Assembly: GCF_023101765.2 (NCBI RefSeq)
Contig: NC_064224.1
Coordinates: 8,140,103-8,204,102, forward strand
Reading direction: 5' to 3'
DNA: 64,000 bases
Source of the DNA: Spodoptera frugiperda
Taxonomy: Eukaryota; Arthropoda; Insecta; Lepidoptera; Noctuidae
How positions within the stretch are numbered: position 1 is the first letter of the stretch; the number at the start of each line of letters is the position of its first letter. The notes under the pieces were generated by a model. The model ran no database searches and had not been told where the DNA came from. It was given only the letters and a program-made list of their open reading frames with translations. Positions 23,185-33,159 of this stretch are shown piece by piece. A program made the position numbers and the translations under genes.

Positions 23185-23395
23185 CTAATATTATAAAGCT
23201 GAAGCGTTTGTATGTTTGTTTGAACGCGCTAATCTCAGGAACTATATTATATGAGCTGATGAATTAGTTTGTTTGTTTGCAATCGTCTTTGAAACTACTG
23301 GTTCGGTTTCAATAATTCTTTTGGTGTCGGATAGCCAGTTTATTGAGGTTCAGCTAAACGCGTTCTGAAAATCGCATACTAACATACATACGTAT
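23185..23395 (+). mobile_element. Transposon-tail repeat (family G2)
   Basis: CTATACTAATATTATAAAGC then TGAACGCGCTAATCTCAGGA and ACTACTGGTTCGGTTTCAAT. It seems to contain two overlapping tails, because ATTAGTTTGTTTGTTTGC restarts the pattern at about 23264. Antisense partner at 20531-20632. Confidence 0.5.
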
Positions 23396-23523
23396 AGGTT
23401 AAACCAATAATCTTATTTTTTTTAATTCAGTTATATTAAGTTCTTCTATGTGGAAAAGATCCATCTGCTCGTTTGTGTTCTATAAAAAGTAATATTTCTG
23501 TACGTAGATCTCCTACATTATAT

Positions 23524-23583
23524 AGCGGCATTACGTGCCGTAAAGTGCACCTCTGCCTACCTCTTCCGGGATAAAATGCGACA
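23524..23583 (+). mobile_element. SINE-B 3'-end fragment
   Basis: GCGGCATTACGTGCCGTAAA then GTGCACCTCTGCCTACCTCT and TCCGGGATAAAATGCG, the last 60 bp of SINE-B (compare 51750-51808). Confidence 0.75.
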
Positions 23584-23944
23584 TTGTTGTCGATCTTCTA
23601 ATACAAAATTTTCCAATAATTAATTGAACAAAAAAAAAACACATACCTCCCCCATTCTATCAAGCAAAACCCAATCTTGAAACAAGAGAAACCTTTTTCA
23701 ACAAAACTTTTCCATTTCGCCAGGTATTTTTACCATATGTCCTTGCTCTTTCACACATATGATAATTGTATGACCTTAAATATGCTGCGTCTCACTCTCG
23801 CATGGAGTTCTTATTTCGTTCGCCGTTCAATTATTAAACCGTTCTGATCTAATTAACAAATGCCAATTTAGTGAACGGAATTGGATGTGAGGATGGTGTG
23901 GAGTCGAATTTTTTTCTTCTTCATTCATTTCTTCTTCATTCGAA

Positions 23945-24060
23945 GCTATACTTTGGAACGAGCTAGCTTCACTGACAGACAGACTGACAGATTATCATTT
24001 TAAAAGGACCTATTTATGGTTTAATAGTGGAATAAATGATTTGACTTTGACTTTGACATT
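23945..24060 (+). mobile_element. LINE 3'-UTR fragment (family H)
   Basis: GAGCTAGCTTCACTGACAGA, TTTTAAAAGGACCTATTTAT, and a terminal GGAATAAATGATTTGACTTT repeat. A 3' AATAAA-type signal followed by a TGACTT tandem is typical of non-LTR elements in these genomes (from memory). Confidence 0.65.
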
Positions 24061-24410
24061 GAATTATGTACAAGAATTCATGTTCATTAAGTATAATATT
24101 ATGCAAACTATGTGTATATTGTGCGAATTTTATAACTCAATTGATGTATGAGTTTATAATTATCCAAAACCCAAAAATAAACTAAACACAACAGAGTGTC
24201 CACTCACGTCGCTATCCCGCAACGATTACGGCCGAATGAAGGAGACGTCGTAATTGGAAATATAGACATAAAGGTTTAAACAAGTCATTATTTACAGAAC
24301 TACCTGTGACAAACATCGACTAATGTGGTGATAACATACCTTTTAATTTACCAAAGGGGTAGGTAGTAGATACGTTATTAGTTCTCTTCTAATAAACGAC
24401 ATGTTGTCAG
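24061..24410. other. AT-rich spacer between two family-H tails
   Basis: No gene or repeat recognised. Confidence 0.4.
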
Positions 24411-24514
24411 CATCTAGCTTCACTGACAGATAGACTGATGGACAATCCAATGTGATGTTTTAAAAGTGCCTAATTTAGGTTTATTTGAAATAAATGCTTT
24501 GACTTTGAGCTTGA
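24411..24514 (+). mobile_element. LINE 3'-UTR fragment (family H)
   Basis: Second plus-strand copy: CATCTAGCTTCACTGACAGA, GTTTTAAAAGTGCCTAATTT and TTTGAAATAAATGCTTTGAC. Closest relative in the window to 23945-24060, 350 bp upstream. Confidence 0.65.
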
Positions 24515-24639
24515 TTAACATATTCAACAAAAATACAATGAGATACTTAGACTAAGAAGAATATTAAATCTAATCAAACATATCTTCCTCTTTTCTTTTT
24601 ATCATTTACTTTCTTCTGCCAGTGGCTTCTATACCAAAT

Positions 24640-24718
24640 TTCATCAAAATCCGTGTATTAATTTCAGCGTGATTGACGGACAAACATCCAAACAAACAAC
24701 TTCTTCTCTTTCACATTT
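24640..24718 (-). mobile_element. RTE-like 3' tail fragment (family G)
   Basis: ATTTCATCAAAATCCGTGTA then CAGCGTGATTGACGGACAAA, antisense to the GTCCGTTAATCACG...GATTTTGATG tail at 9868 and 51173. Confidence 0.5.
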
Positions 24719-24721
24719 CTT

Positions 24722-25445
24722 TTTAACCGACTTCAAAAAAAGGAGGAGGTTCTCAATTCGACCGTATTTTTTTTTTTTTTTTTATGTATGTTAATCGATA
24801 TCTCCGTCAGTTATAGACCGATTTGAGAAATTCTTTTTGTGTTTGAAAGAGTACGATGTCCGTGTGGTCCCATAAAATTTTTTTTAAAGTCTGACCATAA
24901 ATGTGGAAGATAATCCAGGGAACTCCTCAAAAATGAACAGAATGTGCTCTGCGTTTGAGTTTAAGTGATGTATATTAGCTTATCTTTCTGAGTAACCATA
25001 CAATTCAGGACAGATAGTAGCATATCTGGTATAGAATGATGGGTAGCTTGATTTGCTGTCTGATTTACATGTGTATGTAGGTACCTAATCTGTTTGTGTT
25101 TGACAAATGCATATTTCTGGCAGTTATAGTCCGATTTGAGAAATTCTTTTTGTATTTGAAAGAGTACGATGGCAGTATGGTTCCATATAATTGTTTTTAA
25201 AGTCTGACCATAAATGTGGAAGATAATCCAGGGAACTCCTTAAAAATGAGCAGAATGAGCTCCGCGTTTACGTTGAAGTGATGCATACTAGCTTATCTTT
25301 CTCAGTAGCCATAAAATTCAGGACAGATAGTAGCATATCTGGTATAGAATGATGGGTAGCTTGATGTGCTGTCTGAGTTACATGACTGTATACCTATGTG
25401 GGTATCTAATCTGTTTGTGTGTTTGACAACTGACTATGTATGTAG
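24722..25445 (+). mobile_element. Family-J element with internal tandem duplication
   Basis: Starts TTTTAACCGACTTCAAAAAA then AGGAGGAGGTTCTCAATTCG, the mirror image of the right end at 21253-21288. After a poly-T tract the body (CGATTTGAGAAATTCTTTTT onward) occurs twice in direct orientation with a 313-bp period, entered separately. No transposase frame remains. The 3' boundary is uncertain. Confidence 0.6.
24797..25435 (+). repeat. 313-bp tandem duplication, two units
   Basis: Unit 1 begins near TCTCCGTCAGTTATAGACCG (24801) and unit 2 near TTCTGGCAGTTATAGTCCG (25115). TTATAG falls at 24811 and 25124. Both units contain AGTCTGACCATAAATGTGGA, AGATAATCCAGGGAACTCCT, AGTAGCATATCTGGTATAGA and TAATCTGTTTGTGT in order, with scattered substitutions, so the duplication is not brand new. 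Confidence 0.85.
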
Positions 25446-25638
25446 CTTATGAACAGGTTACTGTTAGCTGTCGGCTCGGCAGATCATAAGTAAGGGTATC
25501 AGGTTAATATACATTTGAAAATTATGCGTCAATATGGATAGATATTAATATTATTCATTTACACGGCACTGTCTCATATGAGCAGCGCGTTTAATAGGTC
25601 GACCCATACTCAAATAAGTTATTCACTAAAAATCAAGA

Positions 25639-26159
25639 AATAAAAAACAATTTTAACAAAAAAAAAACCGACTTCAAAAAATAAATATTCCAACACAAAT
25701 TAATATGCACTAAAAAGTAAAAGAAATAATTGCGTATTTTTCAACAACTTAATAGATCAACTAACTTTACTAACTCATCACACACATTATAATGTAAGTA
25801 GGTACAATTATTGTTATTTTTGGAGTCGGTGTCAGCCTAGGAAACGCCAACAACTAGCACGGCACGGGCACGGCACGGGCGGAGTGGTGGTTAAGTACCT
25901 ACTTACAACTGGTGTAAAACTGCAATGTTTTGTTGTGATAATAGGTAAATAACAAACAGTTGGCTGACACCGACTCCAGAAATAACAATAATTGTACCTA
26001 CTTACATTATAATGTGTGTGATGAGTTAGTAAAGTTAGTTGATCTATTAAGTTGTTGAAAAATACGCAATTATTTCTTTTACTTTTTAGTGCATATTAAT
26101 TTGTGTTGGAATATTTATTTTTTGAAGTCGGTTTTTTTTTGTTAAAATTGTTTTTTATT
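25639..26159. mobile_element. Long near-perfect inverted repeat (fold-back)
   Basis: Left arm 25639-25837 (199 bp) and right arm 25962-26159 (198 bp) are reverse complements with one length change in a poly-A/T tract and one substitution that I can see (TTTTTGGAG versus CTCCAGAAA). Both arms start AATAAAAAACAATTTTAAC, then poly-A and ACCGACTTCAAAAA, and end at GGAGTCGGTGTCAGCC. The 124-bp loop (25838-25961) is single-copy and holds a (GGCACG)n run. No open frame. A clear target-site duplication was not found. Confidence 0.9.
25857..25882. repeat. (GGCACG)n-type run in the loop
   Basis: GCACGGCACGGGCACGGCAC followed by GGGCGG, a short GC-rich tandem in the loop of the fold-back element. Confidence 0.8.
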
Positions 26160-26744
26160 ATCATCTAGGATAGGAATAGGATATAATTAGAAAGCATGGC
26201 CTGCCACTATCTTTACACACGTTTTTGTTTTCTTACATTCATGCAATCCGTCACATTCATGCAAGGACATTGGTTAAGAGTAATTATTCTCTTTCAAACC
26301 ATCTTTTCTCCCTTTAATAAGTGTGTATTGTTATATGTAACTAAACCCCCAAATTCTCAATCATCCGAACCGTCCGACTATGCATTAGACGCAGTACCTG
26401 TAGAGATCTGGTGGAGCCAAGATATTGATTGTGAGCTGCCGTAATATAATTATCAGGATGGCCAGCTGCCTAGCAGACACGTGTATACGTACCACGCGTC
26501 ACAATGCCGAATTACATGCTAGGATACTGCCGACAGATATTCTGTAGATACGAATTTGTATAAGAATGGAATATGTTCTCGTATTGAGTGTGATTAGAGT
26601 AGTATTGTGTAAGATTTGGAACTGGTGAAAGGGTCTATTTTGGCGATAGTTTCTTGTAAGATACTCTTTAAAAAATGCCTAGAAACAAACAAGGAGGTAA
26701 AAATTTTAATACGACTCCTGTGAAGTGTCTTCTTTTTCTTTTGT
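26160..26744. other. Non-coding stretch
   Basis: An 82-codon frame at 26196-26444 has no recognised domain. No repeat match inside the window. Confidence 0.4.
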
Positions 26745-26945
26745 TTCTTTTTTTTAAGCGTTATCCTAAACTAGAATTTTCTTCTGTATCATGGGTGCGT
26801 TTACAAACATACAAGTTCACATACACATGACATTCAGACCCGAAACAACAATTTGTTGATCACACAAAGAGTTGCTCCGTGCAGGAATTGAACCCGCTAC
26901 AAGTTGCACTGCAGCGGGTTGCCGCGCCAACCATGCAGTCAAAGG
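26745..26945 (-). mobile_element. tRNA-derived SINE-A, near full length
   Basis: Antisense copy. On the minus strand it has a B-box-like AGCGGGTTCAATTCCTGC, then ACGGAGCAACTCTTTGTGTG, ACTTGTATGTTTGTAAACGC and an A-rich end. The 133-codon plus frame over it begins [12 protein letters not shown], a chance translation that SINE-A copies give repeatedly; it is not a gene. Confidence 0.75.
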
Positions 26946-27520
26946 TTTTAGTATCCATTCTCGATACATTGCATGTTTGAACTGCGAATCTTCTTCACAC
27001 AGCTACATAGCTAAGTATCGGTGGAAACGGTCACATAGTTTCACAGCTCAGCTCTTACATCTTCGTAGCATAGTTTCCTTATCAAGAATTTTGGCAATTC
27101 TTAAAATCGAAACCGAAACATCCTTGCTCAATGTCACTCGACTGATTAAATGCCTCGTTGCATTCCTAAAAGATCTAAAGTCAACATTTAACTTCTTATT
27201 ACACGATTCTGAGATATCCAAGAAGTTTGTAGCTTTCTTTGAATTTCTAGATAAAAGATTACATTCAAGTTAAATCGAGTTTTAAGTAAAGATTTCAAGA
27301 TGTAAAAGGAATTTCTCGGGAAAACTGACCGAAAAAGGTATTACTCTGTGAAAAGGCCAGGCGAAGCTGAAAAGCAAGCTTGTTTTAGAAACAACATGGT
27401 TAGTCTATTTTTAATTAATTAGTAACACAGAAGTTAATGCTTAATTGAATTTTAATAAAGATTTTTATCAACCCATTAACAGTATTAGTTGACTACTTCA
27501 CACATCACTCACACACTATT
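26946..27520. other. Non-coding stretch
   Basis: The rest of the 133-codon frame (to 27273) runs through here without recognised domains. Flanked by SINE-A and a family-D copy. Confidence 0.35.
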
Positions 27521-27684
27521 CGTTGTGTGAGTGACGTTATCGAAGACCCAATTACCCTCCTTCCCAATCTTCCCAATCCCCAACAAACCAAAATTCCTAA
27601 CTTCCAAAAGGCCGACAACGCAGTTGTAACGTCTCTGGTGTTTTAGACATCCATGGGCTCTCGTTTACCGGCTTATTCCATACT
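27521..27684 (+). mobile_element. Interspersed repeat, family D (internally deleted)
   Basis: CGTTGTGTGAGTGACGTTAT, AAAAGGCCGACAACGCAGTT, then CCATGGGCTCTCGTTTACCG. It lacks the CATCAGGTGATCCGTCTGCT block between the last two. Confidence 0.7.
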
Positions 27685-27702
27685 GCACGGCTAGCGCAGT
27701 TC

Positions 27703-27743
27703 GGGTCTGGGTGTCATATGTATATGAACTTGTATTTGTAGTC
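27703..27743 (+). mobile_element. SINE-A fragment
   Basis: CAGTTCGGGTCTGGGTGTCA then TATGTATATGAACTTGTATT matches the middle of SINE-A. It is wedged between a family-D and a family-C copy with only a few bases between. Confidence 0.65.
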
Positions 27744-27750
27744 ACATTGA

Positions 27751-27911
27751 TACTTTTTTTTAAGGGGGAAAATCATCAAATGACTTCTCTCGCCTTGGGC
27801 GAGGCTAGATGGAGTGTCAGACTCTTACTGACTAAAAACCACCCCGTTCCTACTCCTGCTTTTCAAGCCGGAGCCCCGGTAAACCCACTAGATAGTCCGC
27901 AGCTCCGGATG
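27751..27911 (+). mobile_element. Interspersed repeat, family C (well preserved)
   Basis: Runs from poly-T and AAGGGGGAAAATCATCAAAT to CCGCAGCTCCGGATG. The frame reads [20 protein letters not shown] and continues in [20 protein letters not shown] without a stop. Confidence 0.85.
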
Positions 27912-27931
27912 CCTCTATCACCTCACTACGT

Positions 27932-27951
27932 AAACAAACAAACAAACAAAA
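27932..27951. repeat. (AAAC)n microsatellite
   Basis: Five AAAC units right after the family-C copy; possibly derived from its tail. Confidence 0.85.
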
Positions 27952-28096
27952 CAGTTCCAATAACACAGATTCCCAATTCCAATTGAAATATCGCGATATT
28001 TGGGCGCCAATAAAATGTTAAGCCTTCAAAAATATTGTTACAAAACTTGCGTTCCTTATAATCCATGAACGGACCATGGAAGCACGTCCCAGTGCG

Positions 28097-28108
28097 AGTG
28101 ACGTCACT
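28097..28108. promoter_or_regulatory. CRE palindrome
   Basis: AGTGACGTCACT, a 12-bp perfect palindrome containing the full CRE/ATF site TGACGTCA. See the CRE finding. Confidence 0.3.
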
Positions 28109-28155
28109 GTACGAACGATTTATAATAACCCAGAAATTGTATAAAGTTATTATCA

Positions 28156-28440
28156 TGTCACGTTACCCCCTTAATCCCTGAAGGGGTAGGCAGAGGTGCA
28201 CATTATGGCACATAATGCCAATGTACACCCACATTTCACAATTTATGTTGTAAGTCCCATTTAATAGGTGGTGAGCCTATTGCCATATACCAGGCACATT
28301 TCCAGACTCCGTGCTACCACTGAGAGATTTTCCGAAAAACCGAAAAAAGCCCAGTAATACTTCGCCTGACGCGGGAATCGAACTCAAAACCCCTTGCCCG
28401 CGGCAGTCGCACTTGCAACCACTCGGCCAAGGAGGCAGTC
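28156..28440 (-). mobile_element. tRNA-derived SINE-B, full length
   Basis: Antisense. Right end is the tRNA-like head (CAACCACTCGGCCAAGGAGG gives A box TTGGCCGAGTGG; GGGAATCGAACTC gives the B box). The left end is the 3' tail, TTAATCCCTGAAGGGGTAGG. Pol III boxes and length of about 285 bp fit a complete SINE. Confidence 0.85.
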
Positions 28441-28504
28441 AATTATAGTTCTTATTACTTGATGAAAATATCCAAAACCAATAATACATAAATATATTTC
28501 TGAG

Positions 28505-28650
28505 TTTCCTGATGGGTATAACCTGGGTGTCTTCAAAGCCCGAGTGAATAGGTTGCTGATGGACAGACCAGTGCTCCATCGTAGGCCGTATCATCACTTA
28601 CCATCAGGCGAGATAGCGGCCAAACGTCGACCCATCAAATGTAAAAAAAA
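28505..28650 (+). pseudogene. C-terminal remnant of a LINE ORF2
   Basis: Frame from about 28506 reads FPDGYNLGVFKARVNRLL, then HHLPSGEIAAKRR, and ends in an A-rich run. This is the pattern of the extreme C-terminus of lepidopteran non-LTR retrotransposon polyproteins downstream of the reverse transcriptase domain (from memory; Jockey/CR1 group likely). The reverse transcriptase itself is absent: a dead 5'-truncated copy beginning about 65 bp after a SINE-B. Confidence 0.7.
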
Positions 28651-29334
28651 TATGTTTCTGTATTAAGCGGTTTTAACCCAACTACATCAAGTTCACATAT
28701 TTGTTCATACAATAGTAGACTCAAAACAAAGGAAATAAAGCCTATAATGGAGGTGAATGAGAGAGAACACCGGTGTCTTCTCAGCTGTTTATAAATTAAT
28801 AGACGATTGGGATCACAGTTCACAACAAAAAACCTAATAGCATACTGCTTACTCCCTGCGATAGCTAGTCTTAATAGCAAGACATACGCAAACATTTTAA
28901 AGATAGAAAAAAAAACAAATTAAAAAAAAAAACATCAGCTAATAATCTCTAACAAAAGAAATCCGATCTTTACGCACACAAACACAATTACATTCACACA
29001 CAAATACACATACATTGTAAAGTATACGTTTGTGTGTGTGTGTGTGTAACCCTAGTAATTTTTGCCTAGGTCCCTGTCTAGCCCGAATTGGGGCTAGGGA
29101 ATAGGGTGTGCCTAGATAAATGTAGCGATAGCAAATAAACTGTTATATTTTAATTATTATAAAGTGTTATTTTTTTGATTCATTATAATGAGTTGTATGA
29201 TTCATGATTTTAGTAATATGATATTGTAGATGACTAATAGTTTACTAAGTATCAATTTTTCAACAGTTAACTTTTATACATAGAAATAAAATTGACGTCT
29301 GACAGTTTTTGTATGGAAAAGTATCTTAAAATAT
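28651..29334. other. AT-rich non-coding stretch
   Basis: Contains a (CA)-rich then (GT)n segment at 28994-29048 able to form a hairpin. An 86-codon minus frame is hydrophobic and unsupported. Confidence 0.4.
29028..29048. repeat. (GT)n microsatellite
   Basis: TTTGTGTGTGTGTGTGTGTA. The upstream CACACACAAA at 28996 is complementary to its start. Confidence 0.9.
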
Positions 29335-29408
29335 AGGCTTACTCATGCAAACACTGATACAGCGAAAAGCTCTACTAGTTTCGAGTCACAGAGGGGCTCT
29401 TCATCATG
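29335..29408. mobile_element. Diverged fold-back element (FB-5)
   Basis: AGGCTTACTCATGCAAACAC then CTCTACTAGTTTCGAGTCAC and GAGGGGCTCTTCATCATGAT: a worn left arm of the family seen at 29780, 31291 and 39442. Confidence 0.5.
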
Positions 29409-29779
29409 ATATACCAACTGTGAAAATTATAGGAAACTTTATTAGAAAAGAAAATGACATGTTAGTAGAAACAAACACTTATTTTGTACACAGTAAGGTT
29501 AACTTTAGAATATCAACAACCAATAACATCTCACATACGTTGTTATTCCCAAATAGCATCAATATTCCTATTACAATCCTATAATCCTAGAATCCTATTC
29601 TTCAATGGTAGCCATGGTAACCAGTAAACAACTTAAGACGTCTCCTAATACTACCGATCTAATCTTATTTACATTGCTGGATTTGTATAAAACTTGTATT
29701 GATAGTAAGGAGAATAAAAAACCAAAGGTAAGCTGTGAAATAAGTGTAAATTAAAAGTTGATAAAATTATTTTGTTATT

Positions 29780-29995
29780 GGCTTATTCACGTAACTGTTT
29801 ATCGAGGAACTCGACTAGTTTCAAGTCATGCAAGAGGCTCATATTCATGAGCAGCATTCCGCGACACACGACGCGATTGTTCCGCTGCTACTGTCTAGCA
29901 TGGCTCGAAACTAGTCGAGTTATTCGTCAAACAGTTATGTGATTTAGCCGGTCACATAATAATTAATTTAGTATGTCTCACGAAAGTTATAATAA
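29780..29995. mobile_element. Fold-back/MITE element (FB-5), both arms present
   Basis: Left arm GGCTTATTCACGTAACTGTT, continuing to AACTCGACTAGTTTCAAG. Right arm CGAAACTAGTCGAGTTATTC, continuing to ACAGTTATGTGATTTAGCC (ends 29949). The arms pair over about 45 bp. The middle is GAGCAGCATTCCGCGACACA. A right tail, TTTAGTATGTCTCACGAAAG then TTATAATAAAA, is shared with the copy at 39442. Confidence 0.75.
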
Positions 29996-30610
29996 AAATA
30001 TATGAATTTGTGAAAATACATAAAATCGCGATCAGTGTATTTACTTACAAATTGAGTATATTAGAAATCTGCCTACCCTCTACGAGAACACCAAAAATGG
30101 GATTATTTGACATAGTTAAAAAAAACATAATCTTAAGAAAAAAATAATTAAAAAGTATAATTATAAACTAATTTGCGGACGCTACTCAAACCGAACCCTT
30201 TCTACAACGATTTGTTTTAAAGGTCGTCGCCCTCACGCTGTCTCTTTCCCACGGCATTGATATCGTATCTTTCCTCTCACTCACACACGCATAGGGAAAC
30301 GACCTACGGAACCATAGCAAGGAGGCTTAAAAAAATCCGGAAATTTTGGATTTTGGTAATGATATGCTAAATATTATATAAATAATAGACCAATTTTTTT
30401 TTCTCAAAAACAATTTATTGTTACTCAATATATGTTATTATAATATAATAATATGACAACGACTATATGATATTGTATATAACGACACTACTTAAGGTAC
30501 CTATACTGATTTTTTTTACTTTTTCACTAGATGTTTCACTAGATTAATTGGTTGCCATTTATTTAAGAATAATAATGTAACGTTGATGTTCCAAAATTAT
30601 AACGTCATTA
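29996..30610. other. AT-rich non-coding stretch
   Basis: No gene or repeat recognised. CTGTCTCTTTCCCACGGC near 30239 is a phrase I have seen often in lepidopteran intergenic DNA. Confidence 0.35.
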
Positions 30611-30728
30611 GCAACTCTTTGTGTGATCCTCAAATTGTTATTCCGGGTCTGAGTATGATATGCATATGAACTTGTATGTTTGTAAACGCACCCACGACAC
30701 AGGAGAAAATACTAATGTGGGGCAAAGT
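30611..30728 (+). mobile_element. SINE-A, 5'-truncated
   Basis: Starts GCAACTCTTTGTGTGATCCT, lacking the tRNA-like head, and ends ACGACACAGGAGAAAATACT then AATGTGGGGCAAAG. Confidence 0.75.
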
Positions 30729-31026
30729 TATTTACACCCCAGTATTCCTCAAAAGGCTTAACCTACCCTTAAACATACGTCATAATTGCCTGAACCGAAG
30801 ACCCAACGCCAAATACCGGCCAAAGATCCAAACTCCGTGCATCAAATACACAAACACTGATTTATATTCCAGTCAAATACTAAAACCGTTACGATCCTTA
30901 ACATTTGAATTGTGATTCGAGATTACATTATTGTTATGTAATGAGAACATGTGGGTTTGATTCCTGGGTAAGGTAATTGCTAATCCTGATATTTTGGACT
31001 TCAAAAAGCTGACCCAGAGCAGCGGA
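30729..31026. other. Non-coding spacer
   Basis: The 79-codon frame starting at 30676 begins in the SINE and is not a gene. GGGTTTGATTCCTGGGTAAG at 30953 looks like a decayed B box. Confidence 0.35.
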
Positions 31027-31122
31027 CTGGCTCGAAAAGCGGGAGTAGGAACGGGGTGGTTTTTAGTCAGTAAGAGTCTGACACTACTCTCGTCTTACCC
31101 AAGGATTGGATGATTGACCCCG
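31027..31122 (-). mobile_element. Interspersed repeat, family C (truncated)
   Basis: GGCTCGAAAAGCGGGAGTAG, then GGTTTTTAGTCAGTAAGAGT and TTACCCAAGGATTGGATGAT, with a deletion that removes GCGGGAGAAGTC. Confidence 0.8.
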
Positions 31123-31290
31123 TCATAAAATACTTATAAAAAGCACAGAAAAGGCTTCTTCCATAAACTCTTACAATTTACAAAAGTTATTTGATAATAC
31201 TTTAAAACACATCTACACAGCATAATAACAGAATTAGTGCTATCACTGAGAATCTAACGCACTTAAATAAAGTTAATAAAATATATTTTT

Positions 31291-31410
31291 CGGCTTACTC
31301 ACGTAACTATTTGACGAGGAACTCGACTAGTTTCAAGCGATGCTAGAGGCTCGTATTCATGAGCAGCATTCCGCGACACACGACGCGGCGACTGACGCGC
31401 TGATACTGTC
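31291..31410. mobile_element. Fold-back element FB-5, left arm and middle only
   Basis: CGGCTTACTCACGTAACTAT, AACTCGACTAGTTTCAAGCG, GAGCAGCATTCCGCGACACA. The sequence then departs from the copy at 29780 and no right arm follows. Confidence 0.7.
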
Positions 31411-31854
31411 TTTAATATATTTATTGAAGCTAACAAAAATCTACACAGTTTAATACATTTTCCTCTAAGTTACGCATTACTAAAATAATGCGTAACTGCG
31501 TAGCGACACCAATGCGCCTACCTCAACATTTTTTCAACGTAAATTTCCTTCCTCACAAACTACTGACAATTTTCTAGAATACCTACCTAGCTAGGTCATT
31601 TAGTACTATATGACTTAAATGCACTTAAAAACAACTTACATCATAATTTAAAGAGACAGGTGCTACGAACAACAAGTTTTTTTTAATTCTATGTAAAACT
31701 GCCCATTTACCACATAATAAATCGTGTTAGATAAAAACAAAACACTCGATTCCAAATCTAAACAACAAAAAAAAAAGAAAAAAAAACTTAAATTGAAAAA
31801 AGAAACGCCTGCCATTGGCGTAGGTCAGTAACCTAACCGTCATTCATTCCAATT
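31411..31854. other. AT-rich non-coding stretch
   Basis: No gene or repeat recognised apart from A-rich runs at 31770-31800. Confidence 0.4.
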
Positions 31855-31990
31855 TCAAACTTGGAATTCCGAGCGAAGAAGCTACGCACACAGGCGCGCC
31901 GCACGCACACGAATTGGGCGGGTTTAATTTGTATTTATGTAGGGCACGCACACATAGCTGCATTATATGGGTCGGCACACAAACACAATG
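31855..31990. other. CpG-rich patch with CGCACGCACAC
   Basis: Has CTACGCACACAGGCGCGCC, CGCACGCACAC at 31900-31910, TTGGGCGGG and GGGCACGCACACATAG. Its longest word recurs exactly at 35830 and 61370. A candidate regulatory island; no frame or start site. Confidence 0.35.
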
Positions 31991-32448
31991 AATGTTTTTG
32001 ACGAGTCATATAAGACGGTATTTAAATGAATTATTGTTTTGTACCTAAAAGGATTAATCAAGTTGGTATAGGGCTTATTATTTTCGAACCAGACTTATAA
32101 AACACTACTTAACGCATTTAAAACCCTAAGCAATTATAATAAAGTACAAAAACGTATGACATAAGACTCGAGTGATCAGTTAACTTCAAGTTTGAAGCTA
32201 ATCTTTAAAAGATACGGCAGCCGTCAGCGGAAACATTGTCCCGTAGACATTCCTACCGACATTTGTCAAGGCGAACGACCTATTTCGTCCGCATACAAAA
32301 TCTGGTGTAAGCATTTCGGCGGCGCTACTTAGGCACGGCTTTTCTGTTGCCTCACAGTTTTTTAGGCCAACAGTTTTGAGTTTTTTTTTTACGTTACAAG
32401 CTCTATTAATACCTAGTATTATCATAAGTTAATCATAATCAGTACTTA
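31991..32448. other. Non-coding stretch
   Basis: A 75-codon minus frame (32198-32425) has no recognised domain and starts within a T-rich run. Nothing else. Confidence 0.35.
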
Positions 32449-32604
32449 AAAAACAAAGTCGCTTTCTCTGTCCCTTTGTATGCATAAATTTTTAAAACTA
32501 CGCAACGGATTTAGATGCAGTTTTTTTTATTAGATTATATTATGTATAATACATGCATAATATATCACTATTGTACCCAAGCGAAGCTGGGGCGGGTCGC
32601 TAAT
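32449..32604 (+). mobile_element. RTE-like LINE 3' tail (family F)
   Basis: ACAAAGTCGCTTTCTCTGTC, then CTACGCAACGGATTTAGATG and AAGCTGGGGCGGGTCGCTAA. Closest to 1521-1695. Confidence 0.65.
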
Positions 32605-32779
32605 ATACGATAAAGTGTTACGTATAAAACAGTAACCTCGAACCATAAATTCAAGAGCACTTACATAACATAACATAACAAACTCCTTTACAAAATAACC
32701 TTACTCAACATTGCAATAAAAAAAAACACAGCTGTCAAAATTTGTAAACAGAATCGACATTCGAATTTATAAAAAGAAC

Positions 32780-32920
32780 GTCGTCATTCGAATTTCGTTG
32801 TGTCGTCATTCGCAAGGTGTTCCGTTTGTTAGTGTGCGTGCACACAGACGCGTGGTGCGTCCGCTTGGGGTAGGTTAGGGAAGGAATTGGGGTGGGCCCC
32901 GCGCCGAATGTTCAACAGCC
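32780..32920. other. CpG-rich patch
   Basis: GTTAGTGTGCGTGCACACAG, ACGCGTGGTGCGTCCGC and GGGCCCCGCGCCGAATG. GTCGTCATTCGAATTTCG-type words repeat just upstream. No open frame. Confidence 0.3.
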
Positions 32921-33159
32921 AAGTTTGTGAAATATTGTGCGTGTCACGGAGATTGGCGTAATGTAGTAAAGATTATTTTTTGTTAAGATTTTCGTTGTGT
33001 ATTTTAGGGGTCATGTTTTATGATATAATTGGATTATTATGGATGGGTTGTGAACGTGTTTTTTTTTACTGAACTCTCAATCGACACACATTTTTTATAC
33101 AACTACTTTTTCTACGTTTTTAAACTGACATGGTAACAAACACTATCTTTAAAACTTAA

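Noticed and set aside
25639..26159. Reading the large inverted repeat as a CRISPR or terminator structure
   Set aside because: The genome is eukaryotic, there are no spaced direct repeats, and arm length is far beyond a terminator hairpin.
26872..27273. 133-codon open frame starting [12 protein letters not shown]
   Set aside because: The N-terminal part is the antisense translation of a tRNA-derived SINE; the same RAGIEPA phrase appears in another SINE-A copy at 49.6 kb.
32860..32885. Telomere-like GGTTAGGG word
   Set aside because: A single occurrence, not a TTAGG array.
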